From: Pseudomonadota bacterium
GTDB taxonomy: Bacteria > Bdellovibrionota > UBA1018 > CAIMNF01
Direction: 5' to 3'
NCBI GenBank assembly: GCA_027486675.1
Contig: JAIXOQ010000008.1
Span: 62,001-126,000, forward strand
Length of the DNA stretch: 64,000 bases
Position numbers and translations under genes: made by a program. Shown here in pieces: positions 1-9,655 of this stretch. Below the pieces are notes generated by a model that made no database searches, was not told the DNA's origin, and saw only the letters and a list, made by a program, of their open reading frames with translations. The first letter of the stretch is position 1, and every line of letters starts with the position of its first letter.

Positions 1-4
1 CGAA

Positions 5-844
5 GTGCAATCCCGCTTGGATTCTGCGCGTGTGAAGCTTAAACATGAAATTTCAGACCTTGTCCTTGCGACCCAGACAGCAGATTCGGTAAGCACCCAC
101 GCCCGGGCATTCATGCTTGGAACTTGGGCACAGATTCGTTTTAAAGATTTTGAGGCGCTTCGAGCGGACGTAGAGGATGCGCTGTCTTTTGAACTCAAGA
201 TCCAGGAAGAGAAGTCTCGATTAGAAGAACTTCGCTCCTCAATCGTTGAAACTGAGGATCTATTGAAGTTCCATGAAGGTCTGAGGGAAGAGCTCTCTCA
301 AGAAAAACAAAAAGAACGCCTTTCGAAGCTCGAAGAGTATCGGAAACTGAGAGAGTCGAGCCTGGAGATGGAGCAGATGCTTCGAAGCTTTCATGAGCGA
401 CAGTTATCGGAGCGGCAGAAAGCCCAGGCTAAGTTGTTGCGCTTGAGCCCAAGCTTTCAGTGGTTATGGCCAGTGCAGGGGAGTGTCGCACGAGGTTTTG
501 GATTGCAGATGGATGAGGCGACGGGACTTCAGTACTTTCGAAAAGGTATTGAGATTCTTCCGACCTCCAAAAAACTTGGAGTGAAGGCTTCAGCCAGTGG
601 GACGGTCCAGTTCGTGGGCAAACTACCGGGTCGTGGGTACGTAGTCATTTTGGCTCACAATGGAGATTTCTACTCGGTCTACGGGCAACTCGCATCTGTG
701 ACTGTTGCGGCAGGGGCAGCCGTAGAGGCCGAGGCGCAGATTGCTGAACTCCCAAACGTCTCCTCTCCGCTGTACTTTGAGATTCGATCTCGCAACCTCG
801 CTTTGAACCCGTTAAAGTGGTTGCAGAGCGAGGCTCATCCATGA
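5..844 (+). CDS. Murein hydrolase activator EnvC-like / M23-family peptidase, probably 5'-truncated by window edge
   Basis: Coiled-coil N-terminus followed by LytM/M23-like C-terminus (GTVQFVGKLPGRGYVVILAHNGDFYSVYGQLASVTVAAGAAVEAEAQIAEL...LYFEIR). Confidence 0.8.
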   Translation: MQSRLDSARVKLKHEISDLVLATQTADSVSTHARAFMLGTWAQIRFKDFEALRADVEDALSFELKIQEEKSRLEELRSSIVETEDLLKFHEGLREELSQEKQKERLSKLEEYRKLRESSLEMEQMLRSFHERQLSERQKAQAKLLRLSPSFQWLWPVQGSVARGFGLQMDEATGLQYFRKGIEILPTSKKLGVKASASGTVQFVGKLPGRGYVVILAHNGDFYSVYGQLASVTVAAGAAVEAEAQIAELPNVSSPLYFEIRSRNLALNPLKWLQSEAHP

Positions 845-2178
845 TTTTTTCAGTTTTCTTTGTTTCTTTTGCCCTAGCCAAGTCCACCCCTCCGGAGACA
901 TTAAAATCCGATGCTGCAAAGTATCGTGAAATCGAACTCTTCCAAAAGGTGTTAGGTTTTGTGGAAAAAAATTATGTGGAACCCGTCTCCTCCGAGCGCC
1001 TCATGCAAGGCGCGATCCGCGGCATGATGGATACGCTTGATCCTCACTCGAACTATTTACCTCCCGAAGTTTACCGAGAGATGAAGATAGACACCGAAGG
1101 TCGCTTTGATGGCATTGGGGTCGAGGTCAGCGTCAAGGATGGAGTGCTGATGGTGATCACCCCGATTGAAGATTCTCCGGCTTGGAAGGTTGGAGTCAAA
1201 TCAGGGGACCGGATCATTCGCATCAACGGCGAAAGCACTAAAGGTCTCAGCATCTCTGAAGCCATACAGAAGATGAAAGGGAAACTTGGTACTGAAGTTG
1301 TTCTAGGAATCTATCGTAAGGGATGGAAGAAGTTTCGAGATCTGAAGATGACTCGCCAGTCGATTCAGGTGAAGTCTGTTCGTTCCGATATCTTAGATCA
1401 GAAATATGGCTATGTAGCCTTGGTGGGTTTTTCTGAGAACGCTGCCCGTGACGTCGATCAGGCGATTAAGAACTTAGAGTCTAAAGGGCCATTAAGTGGG
1501 CTCGTTTTTGACTTAAGAAACAATCCAGGGGGTCTGCTGGATCAAGCCGTCGATGTGACTTCTCTCTTTATCGATGAGGGGGTCGTTGTCTCGACCATTG
1601 GACGCGATCCTTTAGATAAGGAAGTCAGGTCCGCAAAGGCTGGAAAAGCCCGAAAGCAGCTTCCTGTTGTCGTTCTAGTCAACAGCGGAACTGCCTCAGC
1701 TGCAGAAATCGTGTCCGCGGCCTTGCAGGATCACCATAGGGCGATGATTTTAGGGGAGACCACGTTTGGAAAAGGTTCGGTGCAATCCGTGATTCCTCTG
1801 GGGGACGATCGGGGATTAAAATTGACGACTGCAAAGTATTACTCCCCCTCAGGACGGAGCATCCAGGAAGTGGGTGTCGTCCCAGACATCGCGCTTGAAG
1901 ACTTTGATCAACAGATTCTAGAGAAAGCGCGTCTCGCAAAAGAAGTTCAAAGAGAGAAAGATTTGAAGGGTCACCTGAAAGCAGTCCAGCCAGAAAGTGC
2001 GGTTAAATCTGGGGATATTTATACCATCGACGAATTATCCGTTCCTGAAACCGAACGATCATCTGACCCAGCCAATGAAGATCTTAAGCCCGTGAAGATG
2101 AATCCAAAGACCGATTACCAAACCCAGCAGGCCGTACGTTACTTAAAGTCCTTTGAAGTGTTTAAGCGACTCAAATGA
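841..2178 (+). CDS. S41-family C-terminal processing peptidase (CtpA-like) with PDZ domain
   Basis: PDZ (GIGVEVSVKDGVLMVITPIEDSPAWKVGVKSGDRI) and S41 core (DLRNNPGGLLDQAVDV, VLVNSGTASAAEIVSAALQDHHRA, GKGSVQ); start chosen at ATG 841 giving a signal-like N-terminus. Confidence 0.93.
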   Translation: MIFSVFFVSFALAKSTPPETLKSDAAKYREIELFQKVLGFVEKNYVEPVSSERLMQGAIRGMMDTLDPHSNYLPPEVYREMKIDTEGRFDGIGVEVSVKDGVLMVITPIEDSPAWKVGVKSGDRIIRINGESTKGLSISEAIQKMKGKLGTEVVLGIYRKGWKKFRDLKMTRQSIQVKSVRSDILDQKYGYVALVGFSENAARDVDQAIKNLESKGPLSGLVFDLRNNPGGLLDQAVDVTSLFIDEGVVVSTIGRDPLDKEVRSAKAGKARKQLPVVVLVNSGTASAAEIVSAALQDHHRAMILGETTFGKGSVQSVIPLGDDRGLKLTTAKYYSPSGRSIQEVGVVPDIALEDFDQQILEKARLAKEVQREKDLKGHLKAVQPESAVKSGDIYTIDELSVPETERSSDPANEDLKPVKMNPKTDYQTQQAVRYLKSFEVFKRLK

Positions 2179-3374
2179 ATCCAAGCGACTTTCTGACTGT
2201 TTCAGAATTAACTGCCCGCCTCAAAGGTCATATCGAACCGGAGTTTCGTGATCTTTGGATTCAAGGCGAAGTGAGCAATGTGCGCGTCATGAGTAGTGGC
2301 CATGCGTATTTTGCAATAAAGGATGCCGATGCAACAATCTCGGCAACTTTCTTCTCATTCACAAAAAGAGTAGGCGGAAAGTTTGAACTTAGAGATGGAA
2401 TGAAGGTCCTGGCTTGTGGCTCGGTAGGCGTTTATGCGCCAAGAGGCTCTTACCAGCTGAATGTGAGTCAGCTTGAGCCAATGGGCGTCGGTGCACTTCA
2501 ACTACAGTTTGAACAGCTGAAGGCTAAACTTCAGGCTGAAGGCCTTTTTGATTCATCTCGTAAAAGACCCTTACCGAAGTATCCAAGAAAAATTGTGATC
2601 ATCACTTCAGGTCAGGCGGCGGCATTTCATGATGTGAGAACTGTCTTAAAGCGAAGAGCACCTTTCGTGGAACTTCTTCTGATTCCTTCCCTAGTTCAAG
2701 GAGCAGATGCACCTCATCGACTGATTCAGGCGCTCCGTGTCGCGTCCCACTTTAAGTTGGGGGATGTCATCCTGCTGACCCGGGGAGGTGGGAGTCTTGA
2801 GGACCTTTGGTGCTTTAACGATGAGGCTCTTGCGCGTGAGATCGCTCAGTGCGAGATCCCGGTCGTTTCGGCCGTTGGTCATGAGATCGATTTTACGATC
2901 TCAGATTTTGTCTCTGATCTTCGTGCGCCCACTCCTTCCGCCGGTGCAGAAATATTGACCCAAAGCTGGCTTGAGCTTTCACAGTCGCTCAATCAAATGC
3001 ATGCTCGGTTGCGCGTTGGGGTAGACCGTGAAATTCAATCCAAACGTCGTTTGCTTCAGACACTTGCGGTTCGAGTACGAAGCCCGAAAGATAAGCTGCG
3101 TGAACAAGCGCAAAGGGCAGATGAGCTTTATCTTCGTTTGGAGCGCGCCACTCAGCTCACGCTAGAACGGCGTAGATCCAGGCTGCAGTCCCTCACTCTC
3201 ACTCTTGAGGCCTTGTCGCCTCTTAAGGTTTTAGGCCGAGGATTTTCTTTGGTTTCAGATTCTTCTGGGTCATTGATTCGGACTGTAAAAGAATTAAAAG
3301 CTAAGGACGCGATACAGATCCGCTTGGCCGATGGGTTGGTTCAGGCGCGTGTGGAGGAGGTCCGTCCAGGATGA
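2175..3374 (+). CDS. xseA: Exodeoxyribonuclease VII large subunit
   Basis: OB-fold N-terminus (LWIQGEVSNVRVMSSGHAYFAIKDADATI) and LTRGGGSLEDLWCFNDEALAREI...SAVGHEIDFTISDFVSDLRAPTPSAGAE. Confidence 0.96.
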   Translation: MNPSDFLTVSELTARLKGHIEPEFRDLWIQGEVSNVRVMSSGHAYFAIKDADATISATFFSFTKRVGGKFELRDGMKVLACGSVGVYAPRGSYQLNVSQLEPMGVGALQLQFEQLKAKLQAEGLFDSSRKRPLPKYPRKIVIITSGQAAAFHDVRTVLKRRAPFVELLLIPSLVQGADAPHRLIQALRVASHFKLGDVILLTRGGGSLEDLWCFNDEALAREIAQCEIPVVSAVGHEIDFTISDFVSDLRAPTPSAGAEILTQSWLELSQSLNQMHARLRVGVDREIQSKRRLLQTLAVRVRSPKDKLREQAQRADELYLRLERATQLTLERRRSRLQSLTLTLEALSPLKVLGRGFSLVSDSSGSLIRTVKELKAKDAIQIRLADGLVQARVEEVRPG

Positions 3375-4273
3375 CAACAATTTTGATCTTTCTATTTCAA
3401 ACTGCATGGGCAGCTCAGAACGCAAAGATCATCGCCGAGCTTGCTGATGTGCTTGATCAACCCAATGAAAAATCGAGGGTGATCGTCCAACTCAAAAAAG
3501 ACACAGAAGTCATTGTATCTAACCTGCCGACCGAAAATTTTTATAAGACACGTCTCTCGGACGGATCTTTTGGGTGGCTCTCTGGCAATCAGATTCGTAC
3601 GGAGTCAGCAGGAGAAAGTCAGATTGAGAAAGGATTTGAGGCGAACAAGGCTCGGACTGACTCTGCAAATGGGCAAACAGAAAAAAAGCAGTTCTGGTGG
3701 AGCAATTCTCGTGTGCTGCTGGGGTATGGCCTGCAAAATCTAAGTCTTGATCCGCTCGCAGGACTGCTGCGAGGCGTTGATCAAGTCCGCTTAACCAATG
3801 CGATTACCGCTGAGATGCAGTTTCAGATCTGGAAATTTTTATCCTGGGCTGCTCGAGTGGAGTATCGCTTTAGTTCTGTGCAGGGTATTTCGCTCGATGA
3901 TGGGTCGACCCGGGAGGTGAAGTACAACTCTGTGCCTATCTCTTTTGGACTTATTGTGTCTCCCCTCGAGTGGGGCGCGGTCCGTTTGGGTGCAGGTGTC
4001 TATGCAGGGCTTGCACTTCAGAATCGCCTTGAAATCACAGATTCGCTGAGTGGCAATGTGGCTAAGCTCACCTACACCTCGACCAATCCAATTTTACAGG
4101 GGCTCATTCAGGCTTCAGTAGGGCTAAGCCGAAACTGGGGCCTATTGGTCGAGGGAGGATACACCTTTCAGAGTGCAAGTTACCCTTCGAGCACTACTTT
4201 CAACCTGCCGAAGGTGGATGTGAACTTTGGTGGTTTTGTATCTCGTTTAGGGATTGAGTTTCGCTTCGAGTAG
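3371..4273 (+). CDS. SH3-like domain plus outer-membrane beta-barrel-like protein
   Basis: Signal peptide, SH3-like segment (DGSFGWLSGNQIRTES), C-terminal alternating aromatic/glycine strands ending in FRFE. Confidence 0.6.
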   Translation: MTTILIFLFQTAWAAQNAKIIAELADVLDQPNEKSRVIVQLKKDTEVIVSNLPTENFYKTRLSDGSFGWLSGNQIRTESAGESQIEKGFEANKARTDSANGQTEKKQFWWSNSRVLLGYGLQNLSLDPLAGLLRGVDQVRLTNAITAEMQFQIWKFLSWAARVEYRFSSVQGISLDDGSTREVKYNSVPISFGLIVSPLEWGAVRLGAGVYAGLALQNRLEITDSLSGNVAKLTYTSTNPILQGLIQASVGLSRNWGLLVEGGYTFQSASYPSSTTFNLPKVDVNFGGFVSRLGIEFRFE

Positions 4274-5764
4274 TTGCACTGAGTGCATCACTACGGGTTG
4301 GCCAGGTCCAAAATTCTTTAGAGATTCAAGTAGAGTAGCGACAATCATTTCAAACGAGGGTGGCACAAAACCACGCTCTTCCAACAAGTAAGCCGTGTAG
4401 CGCGCTGCACGATCGATCAGTTTTCCGTTGCTTGGACGAACATGAGTCATGACATTCCCTTTCACCCGCCCAATGCGGGACATGATGAGCAAAGATGCCT
4501 GATTAAGGTAAAGCTTCATCGCCACTTCCATAAAAAGGGGATGTCCAAAAGGGAGGGGTAACAGCCCTAAATGTTCCCCGTCCCATGCAATTGAAAGTTC
4601 ATGTCTATCGGTTTTTTCAATGGTCAGTATGTGTTGTTTCTTAGGAGCAGTTCTGAGTATGCGCTGACCTTGGGACTCACGACTAAAATCAAAACCAGCA
4701 ATAGCCTTACCATCCAACCGCCCGCCTAAACTTTCCCAAGCAAGTCCACGAGGTTGACGACCTAAAATCATTTTCCATGCCTGCGCAGCATCTGCCGCTG
4801 CCGGGATTGTGAGGTAACAAAGACTCGTCGGGCCCGGCTCATGACTCGTCTCAAAGGCGGTCAAACTAAAAGTAGGGGAACGTTCTGTAGTATCGGTCAG
4901 CACCGTGATGGGGAAAGAATCAGATGCATAGAGAACAGTGTCTTCTGATTCATACGCCACGGCTTCTCGTTCAATCCAACGCAGCAGCGCGGAGGACTCC
5001 CGTAAGAGATAGTGCCAATGGATGAAGCCCTCTAAATCATCCAATGTCAGATCAAAAAGCGCGCACCCAACCGCGAGCATCTGCACCGTAGCGGCTTGAA
5101 GTCTTGTCGATCCACTGAGCGCCATCGGTCCGACAAAAAGCTCCAAAGAATTCACGCGGGGGTTATTTAAGATCTCTTCACTCCGGACTACAGTGCGCGT
5201 CAGCACTTCGCGAGGGTTGCAGTAACAGAACCAGCAGTTTTTCTTACCGTGTTTCAGTGCGGCCCAGGCGGAGCCGATTACAAACGGGGTTTCGCCCCCT
5301 TCGGTGATCGCAATCAGCAGGTCATCTTCAGTAAAACCGAGATCGAGCAGTTGCCTTTCACCGAATTCCGGAAAGTCCTCAAAGTTTTCTACTGACTTCA
5401 CGAGAGCGTAGTCACCCCCAGCCATGAAAGCGCGTACCTGGTCCGATCCTGGAAAACGTTTTAACCAAAGTTGCTCAAGAACAAGTGCAAGTCGCCCAGT
5501 TGCGCCGCAGCCGGAAAGAAAAATTCGGTACCCTTGATTGAGGACATCTTTGATCTCTGACCTCAGTTTATGAATTTCAGGCCAGGATTTTCTAAGTACC
5601 CCAAGTGCCTCACTGTCCACGTCACGAAGGATATGGATCGCATGGCCTAGGTTTGTTTTTGCCAACTGAGAAAGAACGCGCGTCCTAGGGTGAAACCCTT
5701 CTGTCGGAAGGTGTCCAAGATCAAATGCTTTCGCTTGTGAGAGAAATTCCGCCGAGTCCATCAC
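4247..5764 (-). CDS. SIS-domain protein, N-acetylmuramic acid 6-phosphate etherase / glucokinase regulatory protein-like
   Basis: SIS motif LSGCGATGRLALVLEQLW, AFMAGGDYALVKSVENFEDFPEFG, ITEGGETPFVIGSAWAALKHG; 505 aa, longer than canonical MurQ. Confidence 0.75.
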   Translation of the reverse strand: MMDSAEFLSQAKAFDLGHLPTEGFHPRTRVLSQLAKTNLGHAIHILRDVDSEALGVLRKSWPEIHKLRSEIKDVLNQGYRIFLSGCGATGRLALVLEQLWLKRFPGSDQVRAFMAGGDYALVKSVENFEDFPEFGERQLLDLGFTEDDLLIAITEGGETPFVIGSAWAALKHGKKNCWFCYCNPREVLTRTVVRSEEILNNPRVNSLELFVGPMALSGSTRLQAATVQMLAVGCALFDLTLDDLEGFIHWHYLLRESSALLRWIEREAVAYESEDTVLYASDSFPITVLTDTTERSPTFSLTAFETSHEPGPTSLCYLTIPAAADAAQAWKMILGRQPRGLAWESLGGRLDGKAIAGFDFSRESQGQRILRTAPKKQHILTIEKTDRHELSIAWDGEHLGLLPLPFGHPLFMEVAMKLYLNQASLLIMSRIGRVKGNVMTHVRPSNGKLIDRAARYTAYLLEERGFVPPSFEMIVATLLESLKNFGPGQPVVMHSVQLLEAKLNP

Positions 5765-5800
5765 CTGATCCGATAGGCTAACACGAAGAGGTGAGTTGTC

Positions 5801-7075
5801 ATGTCTGCCAAACGTCTTGGAATACTTGTGTTTGTTTTAGCATTTGGACTCAATTTGGTTGGGTTCTTCTTCTTTGGTCGTTTAAAAGCCTTCGAGGACA
5901 CTCGCTCGATCTGGCTTCCTGAGTTGCCAAAGACCGCTGCACCTTGGGATGCCCATGCTTCATGGATGAGCGGACCCGCACAAGGATTAGTGGGTACATT
6001 AGCCAAACCAGATTGCGGAGGATATTTGGCTGAAACTTGGGACTGGGATCCATTGCATTATACGCTTCGGGTGCGCTTGCGTGAGGGACTGACCTATTCT
6101 ACGGGCGAAGCCATACTTCCCTCTGATTTCCTAGCCACCCGCGATTTCCTCCGCGCAGAGCTTCTTAAGATTGGTTTCGCGCCCTCACAGTTTCCCGAGG
6201 CCTTTCGTGCTTGGGAGCAGGCCAAAGTGGAAGTGAATGCTCGCGATCTGAAAATAGAGTTTCGAGGAAATGTAGATCCTGTGGCTGTGCTTTCATCCGT
6301 ATGGACCGGTGTGCTGCATGAAAAGAACCGCGTGCCGGGCCTCGTTGTTCCGGAACCTTCTAAGTGGATCAGCTCAGGTCCGTACATCATACGAAAATGG
6401 AAACCCAAGGAAGTGATCCTAGCTTCCCGCAAAGATTTTCCAGGTTCGCTGCACGCCAATCAATTTCGCACCGTCCGCATGAGTGCGGCTTCCGTGAGGA
6501 ATCCTTCCGCTGATCTTGTGACCACGGGACCCGACGAAGCTGAGATGACCTCAGAGCACCAGAAACTAATCGGTAACTTTGGTTTTGTGCATGCGATTGC
6601 GATTTGCCGCTCTCACGCGGTTGCTACACGGGTTTGTCAGGATCCAAAAATGGCCCGCGCCCTTAAGGATGCACTGCTAGGGATTTCTCCCATTCCTCCG
6701 GGCTTACTGCATGGAAAGACCATTGCATACCGCATCGCACCAGGGGCTGAGGATTTTCGAACCTCTTTTCCAAAAGAAATTCAGCGCGTGACGTTAGCAG
6801 GTGGTGGGACAGCCAAGGAGTTATCCTCGATCTTTGATCCGGTAGAATCGGCTGATCTGGAGCTTTCTTTTGTAGTCACGGCAGACGATGACGTCCTCGA
6901 GGCCTCCCGTATTGCTGCTTTAGGGATGCGGTTCAATCAAGCGGTCCTTCCCGAAGGTTCAGTGCTCACTTTAGAGGACCGGTTGACTCGCGTGATCCCG
7001 GTCGCTGTTTACCGCCAGTCCTATCAGATGAAACGTAAATCTGGATTACCCTTCACCGACGTTTTTCTCAGGTAG
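5801..7075 (+). CDS. Membrane-anchored extracellular solute-binding protein family 5-like
   Basis: N-terminal TM/signal, then AETWDWDPLHYTLRVRLREGLTYSTGEAILPSDFLATRDF resembling SBP_bac_5. Confidence 0.65.
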   Translation: MSAKRLGILVFVLAFGLNLVGFFFFGRLKAFEDTRSIWLPELPKTAAPWDAHASWMSGPAQGLVGTLAKPDCGGYLAETWDWDPLHYTLRVRLREGLTYSTGEAILPSDFLATRDFLRAELLKIGFAPSQFPEAFRAWEQAKVEVNARDLKIEFRGNVDPVAVLSSVWTGVLHEKNRVPGLVVPEPSKWISSGPYIIRKWKPKEVILASRKDFPGSLHANQFRTVRMSAASVRNPSADLVTTGPDEAEMTSEHQKLIGNFGFVHAIAICRSHAVATRVCQDPKMARALKDALLGISPIPPGLLHGKTIAYRIAPGAEDFRTSFPKEIQRVTLAGGGTAKELSSIFDPVESADLELSFVVTADDDVLEASRIAALGMRFNQAVLPEGSVLTLEDRLTRVIPVAVYRQSYQMKRKSGLPFTDVFLR

Positions 7076-7564
7076 TACTGGTTCTACTTGATCGCAGATA
7101 CAGTTTGGGGCTTTACCCTTGAAGAGGTCGGGATCCTTTGAAAAATAATGGGCGTGGTACAAGCTGCAATAGGAAAAAGCTTGGCCCTTCTGGCAGTGTT
7201 TTGGGCAGTGCACCACTTTAGCTCCAACCTCTATGGCTTTTGTCGAGGGTATGCTGAAGGCGCAGGTGCTTGGAACTTGCAGTCGACCCTTACAGACCGG
7301 ATTTATGTCCCGACAAAAGTTTTCGCACTTTTGTTTCGCGAGTTCGACGATTCCTTTGTAAAAACCCATTGTTTTTAAATAGACGTCATTGGCACTTCCA
7401 CATTCGTAGGCACTACCCTGAATCTTTGCCTCGTGGCCGCCACAAGGATTAGACGTCGCAGCCCGTGGTGGGTGTATCTCCTCTACGATGAGAGCGGTCG
7501 GAGCATTCTCACAAAGAATGTCATCGGCACGGGCAAGGAGTGAAAAGAGAAGTAACGTCATCAT
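7046..7564 (-). CDS. Cys-rich secreted hypothetical protein
   Basis: Short signal peptide (MMTLLLFSLLARA) and 12 Cys in the remaining ~159 aa; convergent overlap with preceding CDS. Confidence 0.6.
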   Translation of the reverse strand: MMTLLLFSLLARADDILCENAPTALIVEEIHPPRAATSNPCGGHEAKIQGSAYECGSANDVYLKTMGFYKGIVELAKQKCENFCRDINPVCKGRLQVPSTCAFSIPSTKAIEVGAKVVHCPKHCQKGQAFSYCSLYHAHYFSKDPDLFKGKAPNCICDQVEPVLPEKNVGEG

Positions 7565-7625
7565 CCTTTCCCTATCTTTTCACGTCTTCTGACACAATAG
7601 AAAGAGTGAGAGGGGGCTTTGACGG

Positions 7626-8738
7626 ATGAAAAAGAAAGTCGCGGTCATTTTTGGTGGGCGGTCAGGTGAGCACGAGGTGAGCATTGTCTCGGCCCTCTCC
7701 GTCGTAAAAAATATCGACCGCAGTCAATTTGATGTCGCGTTGATCGGTGTCACCAAAGAGGGACGTTTCGTGTCTGTCGATGAGGCCGAATTCCTCACGC
7801 ATCAAACGAATCCTCGTTTGCTTAAATTGGAGCAAGCAGTTCGAAATATTTCGCTCAACCCTGGAACAGATTTCCCCGCTCAGATCAAAGGTAGTGCTAT
7901 AGATTCACTTCAGGTCGACGTCGTTTTTCCACTCATCCACGGAACCAATGGGGAAGACGGGACTCTGCAAGGTTTATTAGAGCTCTCCGGCCTGCCGTAT
8001 GTGGGCTCAGGCGTGCTTGGATCAGCGATGGGGATGGATAAAGATGTCGCCAAAAGAATCTTGCGTGATGCCGGGATTTCAGTGGTTCCCTTCACGACTG
8101 TCAGGACCGCGGCTTGGGAAAAAAGCCCGCTCGAAGTCATGACAGAGATCTTGGACCGCTTCCCTTTCCCATTTTTTGTGAAACCCGCTTGTGCCGGGTC
8201 TTCGGTGGGAGTGAGTAAAGTGAAATCGAAAGCAGACCTAAGCTCTGCGCTTAAGAATGCATTCCTTTACGACAACAAGGTGCTCATCGAGGAAGGAATT
8301 TCAGCGCGTGAGCTTGAAGTGGCGGTCCTGGGGAACGAAGCGCCACGAGCAAGTCTGGTCGGCGAGATTCTGCCAAGCCATGAGTTCTATTCATACGAAG
8401 CAAAATACATCGATGAAAATGGGGCGCAGGCATTTATCCCTGCCCATGACCTTTCGTTGGCCGAGGTAGAAATGATTCGTAAGTTGGCAATGGACACATT
8501 CCTCGCCCTTGAGCTTTCTGGGTTAGCAAGGGTCGACTTTTTTATGGATAAAAACACCAGAGCGATCTACCTCAATGAAGTCAATACTTTGCCTGGTTTT
8601 ACGCCGATTAGCATGTATCCAAAGTTGTGGGCCGCGTCTGGAATTTCCTATTCCCATCTGATCAGCGAGTTGATTCAGCTTGCTGAGGAGCGTGCCGCTC
8701 AGCGTAGGAAACTCAAGTTAACCTACGACGTCGGGTAG
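7626..8738 (+). CDS. ddl: D-alanine--D-alanine ligase
   Basis: VIFGGRSGEHEVSIVSALSV, FPLIHGTNGEDGTLQGLLELSGLPYVGSGVLGSAMGMDK, YLNEVNTLPGFTPISMYPKLW. Confidence 0.97.
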   Translation: MKKKVAVIFGGRSGEHEVSIVSALSVVKNIDRSQFDVALIGVTKEGRFVSVDEAEFLTHQTNPRLLKLEQAVRNISLNPGTDFPAQIKGSAIDSLQVDVVFPLIHGTNGEDGTLQGLLELSGLPYVGSGVLGSAMGMDKDVAKRILRDAGISVVPFTTVRTAAWEKSPLEVMTEILDRFPFPFFVKPACAGSSVGVSKVKSKADLSSALKNAFLYDNKVLIEEGISARELEVAVLGNEAPRASLVGEILPSHEFYSYEAKYIDENGAQAFIPAHDLSLAEVEMIRKLAMDTFLALELSGLARVDFFMDKNTRAIYLNEVNTLPGFTPISMYPKLWAASGISYSHLISELIQLAEERAAQRRKLKLTYDVG

Positions 8739-9601
8739 AGGTGGATCGACCACAAGTCGATCACAATGCCAGCGAGGTAGATCATCAAACTCAAGTTCAC
8801 GGCCATAAAGAATCTGAGCCAGTTTTTTGAATCACCCGCTTTCAAGAATTGAAGCAACTCCCAGAGAATCCAGGCCCCAACACAGAGCGCAGTGCCGAGT
8901 GAGATTGCGCCGACTGGAAAGAAGAGTCCGCTCATCATTCCTAACCCGATGTAAGCGAGGCTCCACAAAGTGATGTGGGCCTTAGTCACAGGCACACCAT
9001 GAATTGCTGGCAGAATGGGGAATCCGCCTTTTGCATAGTCGTCCGCATATTTGATCGAGAGGACCCAGAAATGGGGCATTTGCCAAAAAAACAAGAGAGC
9101 AAACAAGTAGAGGCCCTGAGGTGCGAAGATATCTGGGTTAGCGGACAAATAACCCATCCAGATGGGAAGAGCCCCCGGAATTGCGCCTGGGACAGCCCCA
9201 AAAGCCATGCGAGGCTTCCACCAAAGTGTGTAAAGCCCATTGTAGAAAATGACGGCACAAAGTCCGACGCACATCACGGGAAAATTGATGAAGGACAGGA
9301 TGATCGATCCGGTAACTATCCAGAGAAGACTTAAGATCAAGGCCGTCTTTCGGCTCATTCTGCCGCTTGGGATCGGACGCTCTTTGGTTCGATCCATCTT
9401 GAGGTCGAGTGCAGATTCCTGAACTTGATTGAGTGCGGCCGACCCACCTGAGACCAGAGCTGTGCCCGCCAGAAGAAAAACAACAGTGAGCCAGCTCCAG
9501 GGATGTTCGCCGCTCGCACCTGCGGCATAACCCGCGATTGCTGTGAATAGGACAAGGAAGACAATTCCGCTTTTCGCGAGTTCTAAACAGATTCTGAGCA
9601 T
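8723..9601 (-). CDS. ctaB: Protoheme IX farnesyltransferase (heme O synthase)
   Basis: UbiA fold; NQVQESALDLKMDRTKERPIPSGRMS and PHFWVLSIKYADDYAKGGFPILP; internal ATG at 9601 preferred. Confidence 0.93.
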   Translation of the reverse strand: MLRICLELAKSGIVFLVLFTAIAGYAAGASGEHPWSWLTVVFLLAGTALVSGGSAALNQVQESALDLKMDRTKERPIPSGRMSRKTALILSLLWIVTGSIILSFINFPVMCVGLCAVIFYNGLYTLWWKPRMAFGAVPGAIPGALPIWMGYLSANPDIFAPQGLYLFALLFFWQMPHFWVLSIKYADDYAKGGFPILPAIHGVPVTKAHITLWSLAYIGLGMMSGLFFPVGAISLGTALCVGAWILWELLQFLKAGDSKNWLRFFMAVNLSLMIYLAGIVIDLWSIHLYPTS

Positions 9602-9655
9602 CCTTTTTTGTAACGGACGAACGGCCTTGCTGCTACAATTGAAAGTCAAAACCCA

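Noticed and set aside
9608-9626. 18-nt identity tttttgtaacggacgaac with 44714-44731
   Set aside because: On the minus strand both encode VRPLQK-like residues in unrelated genes; a match of this length in 64 kb is only mildly unlikely and there is no flanking homology.
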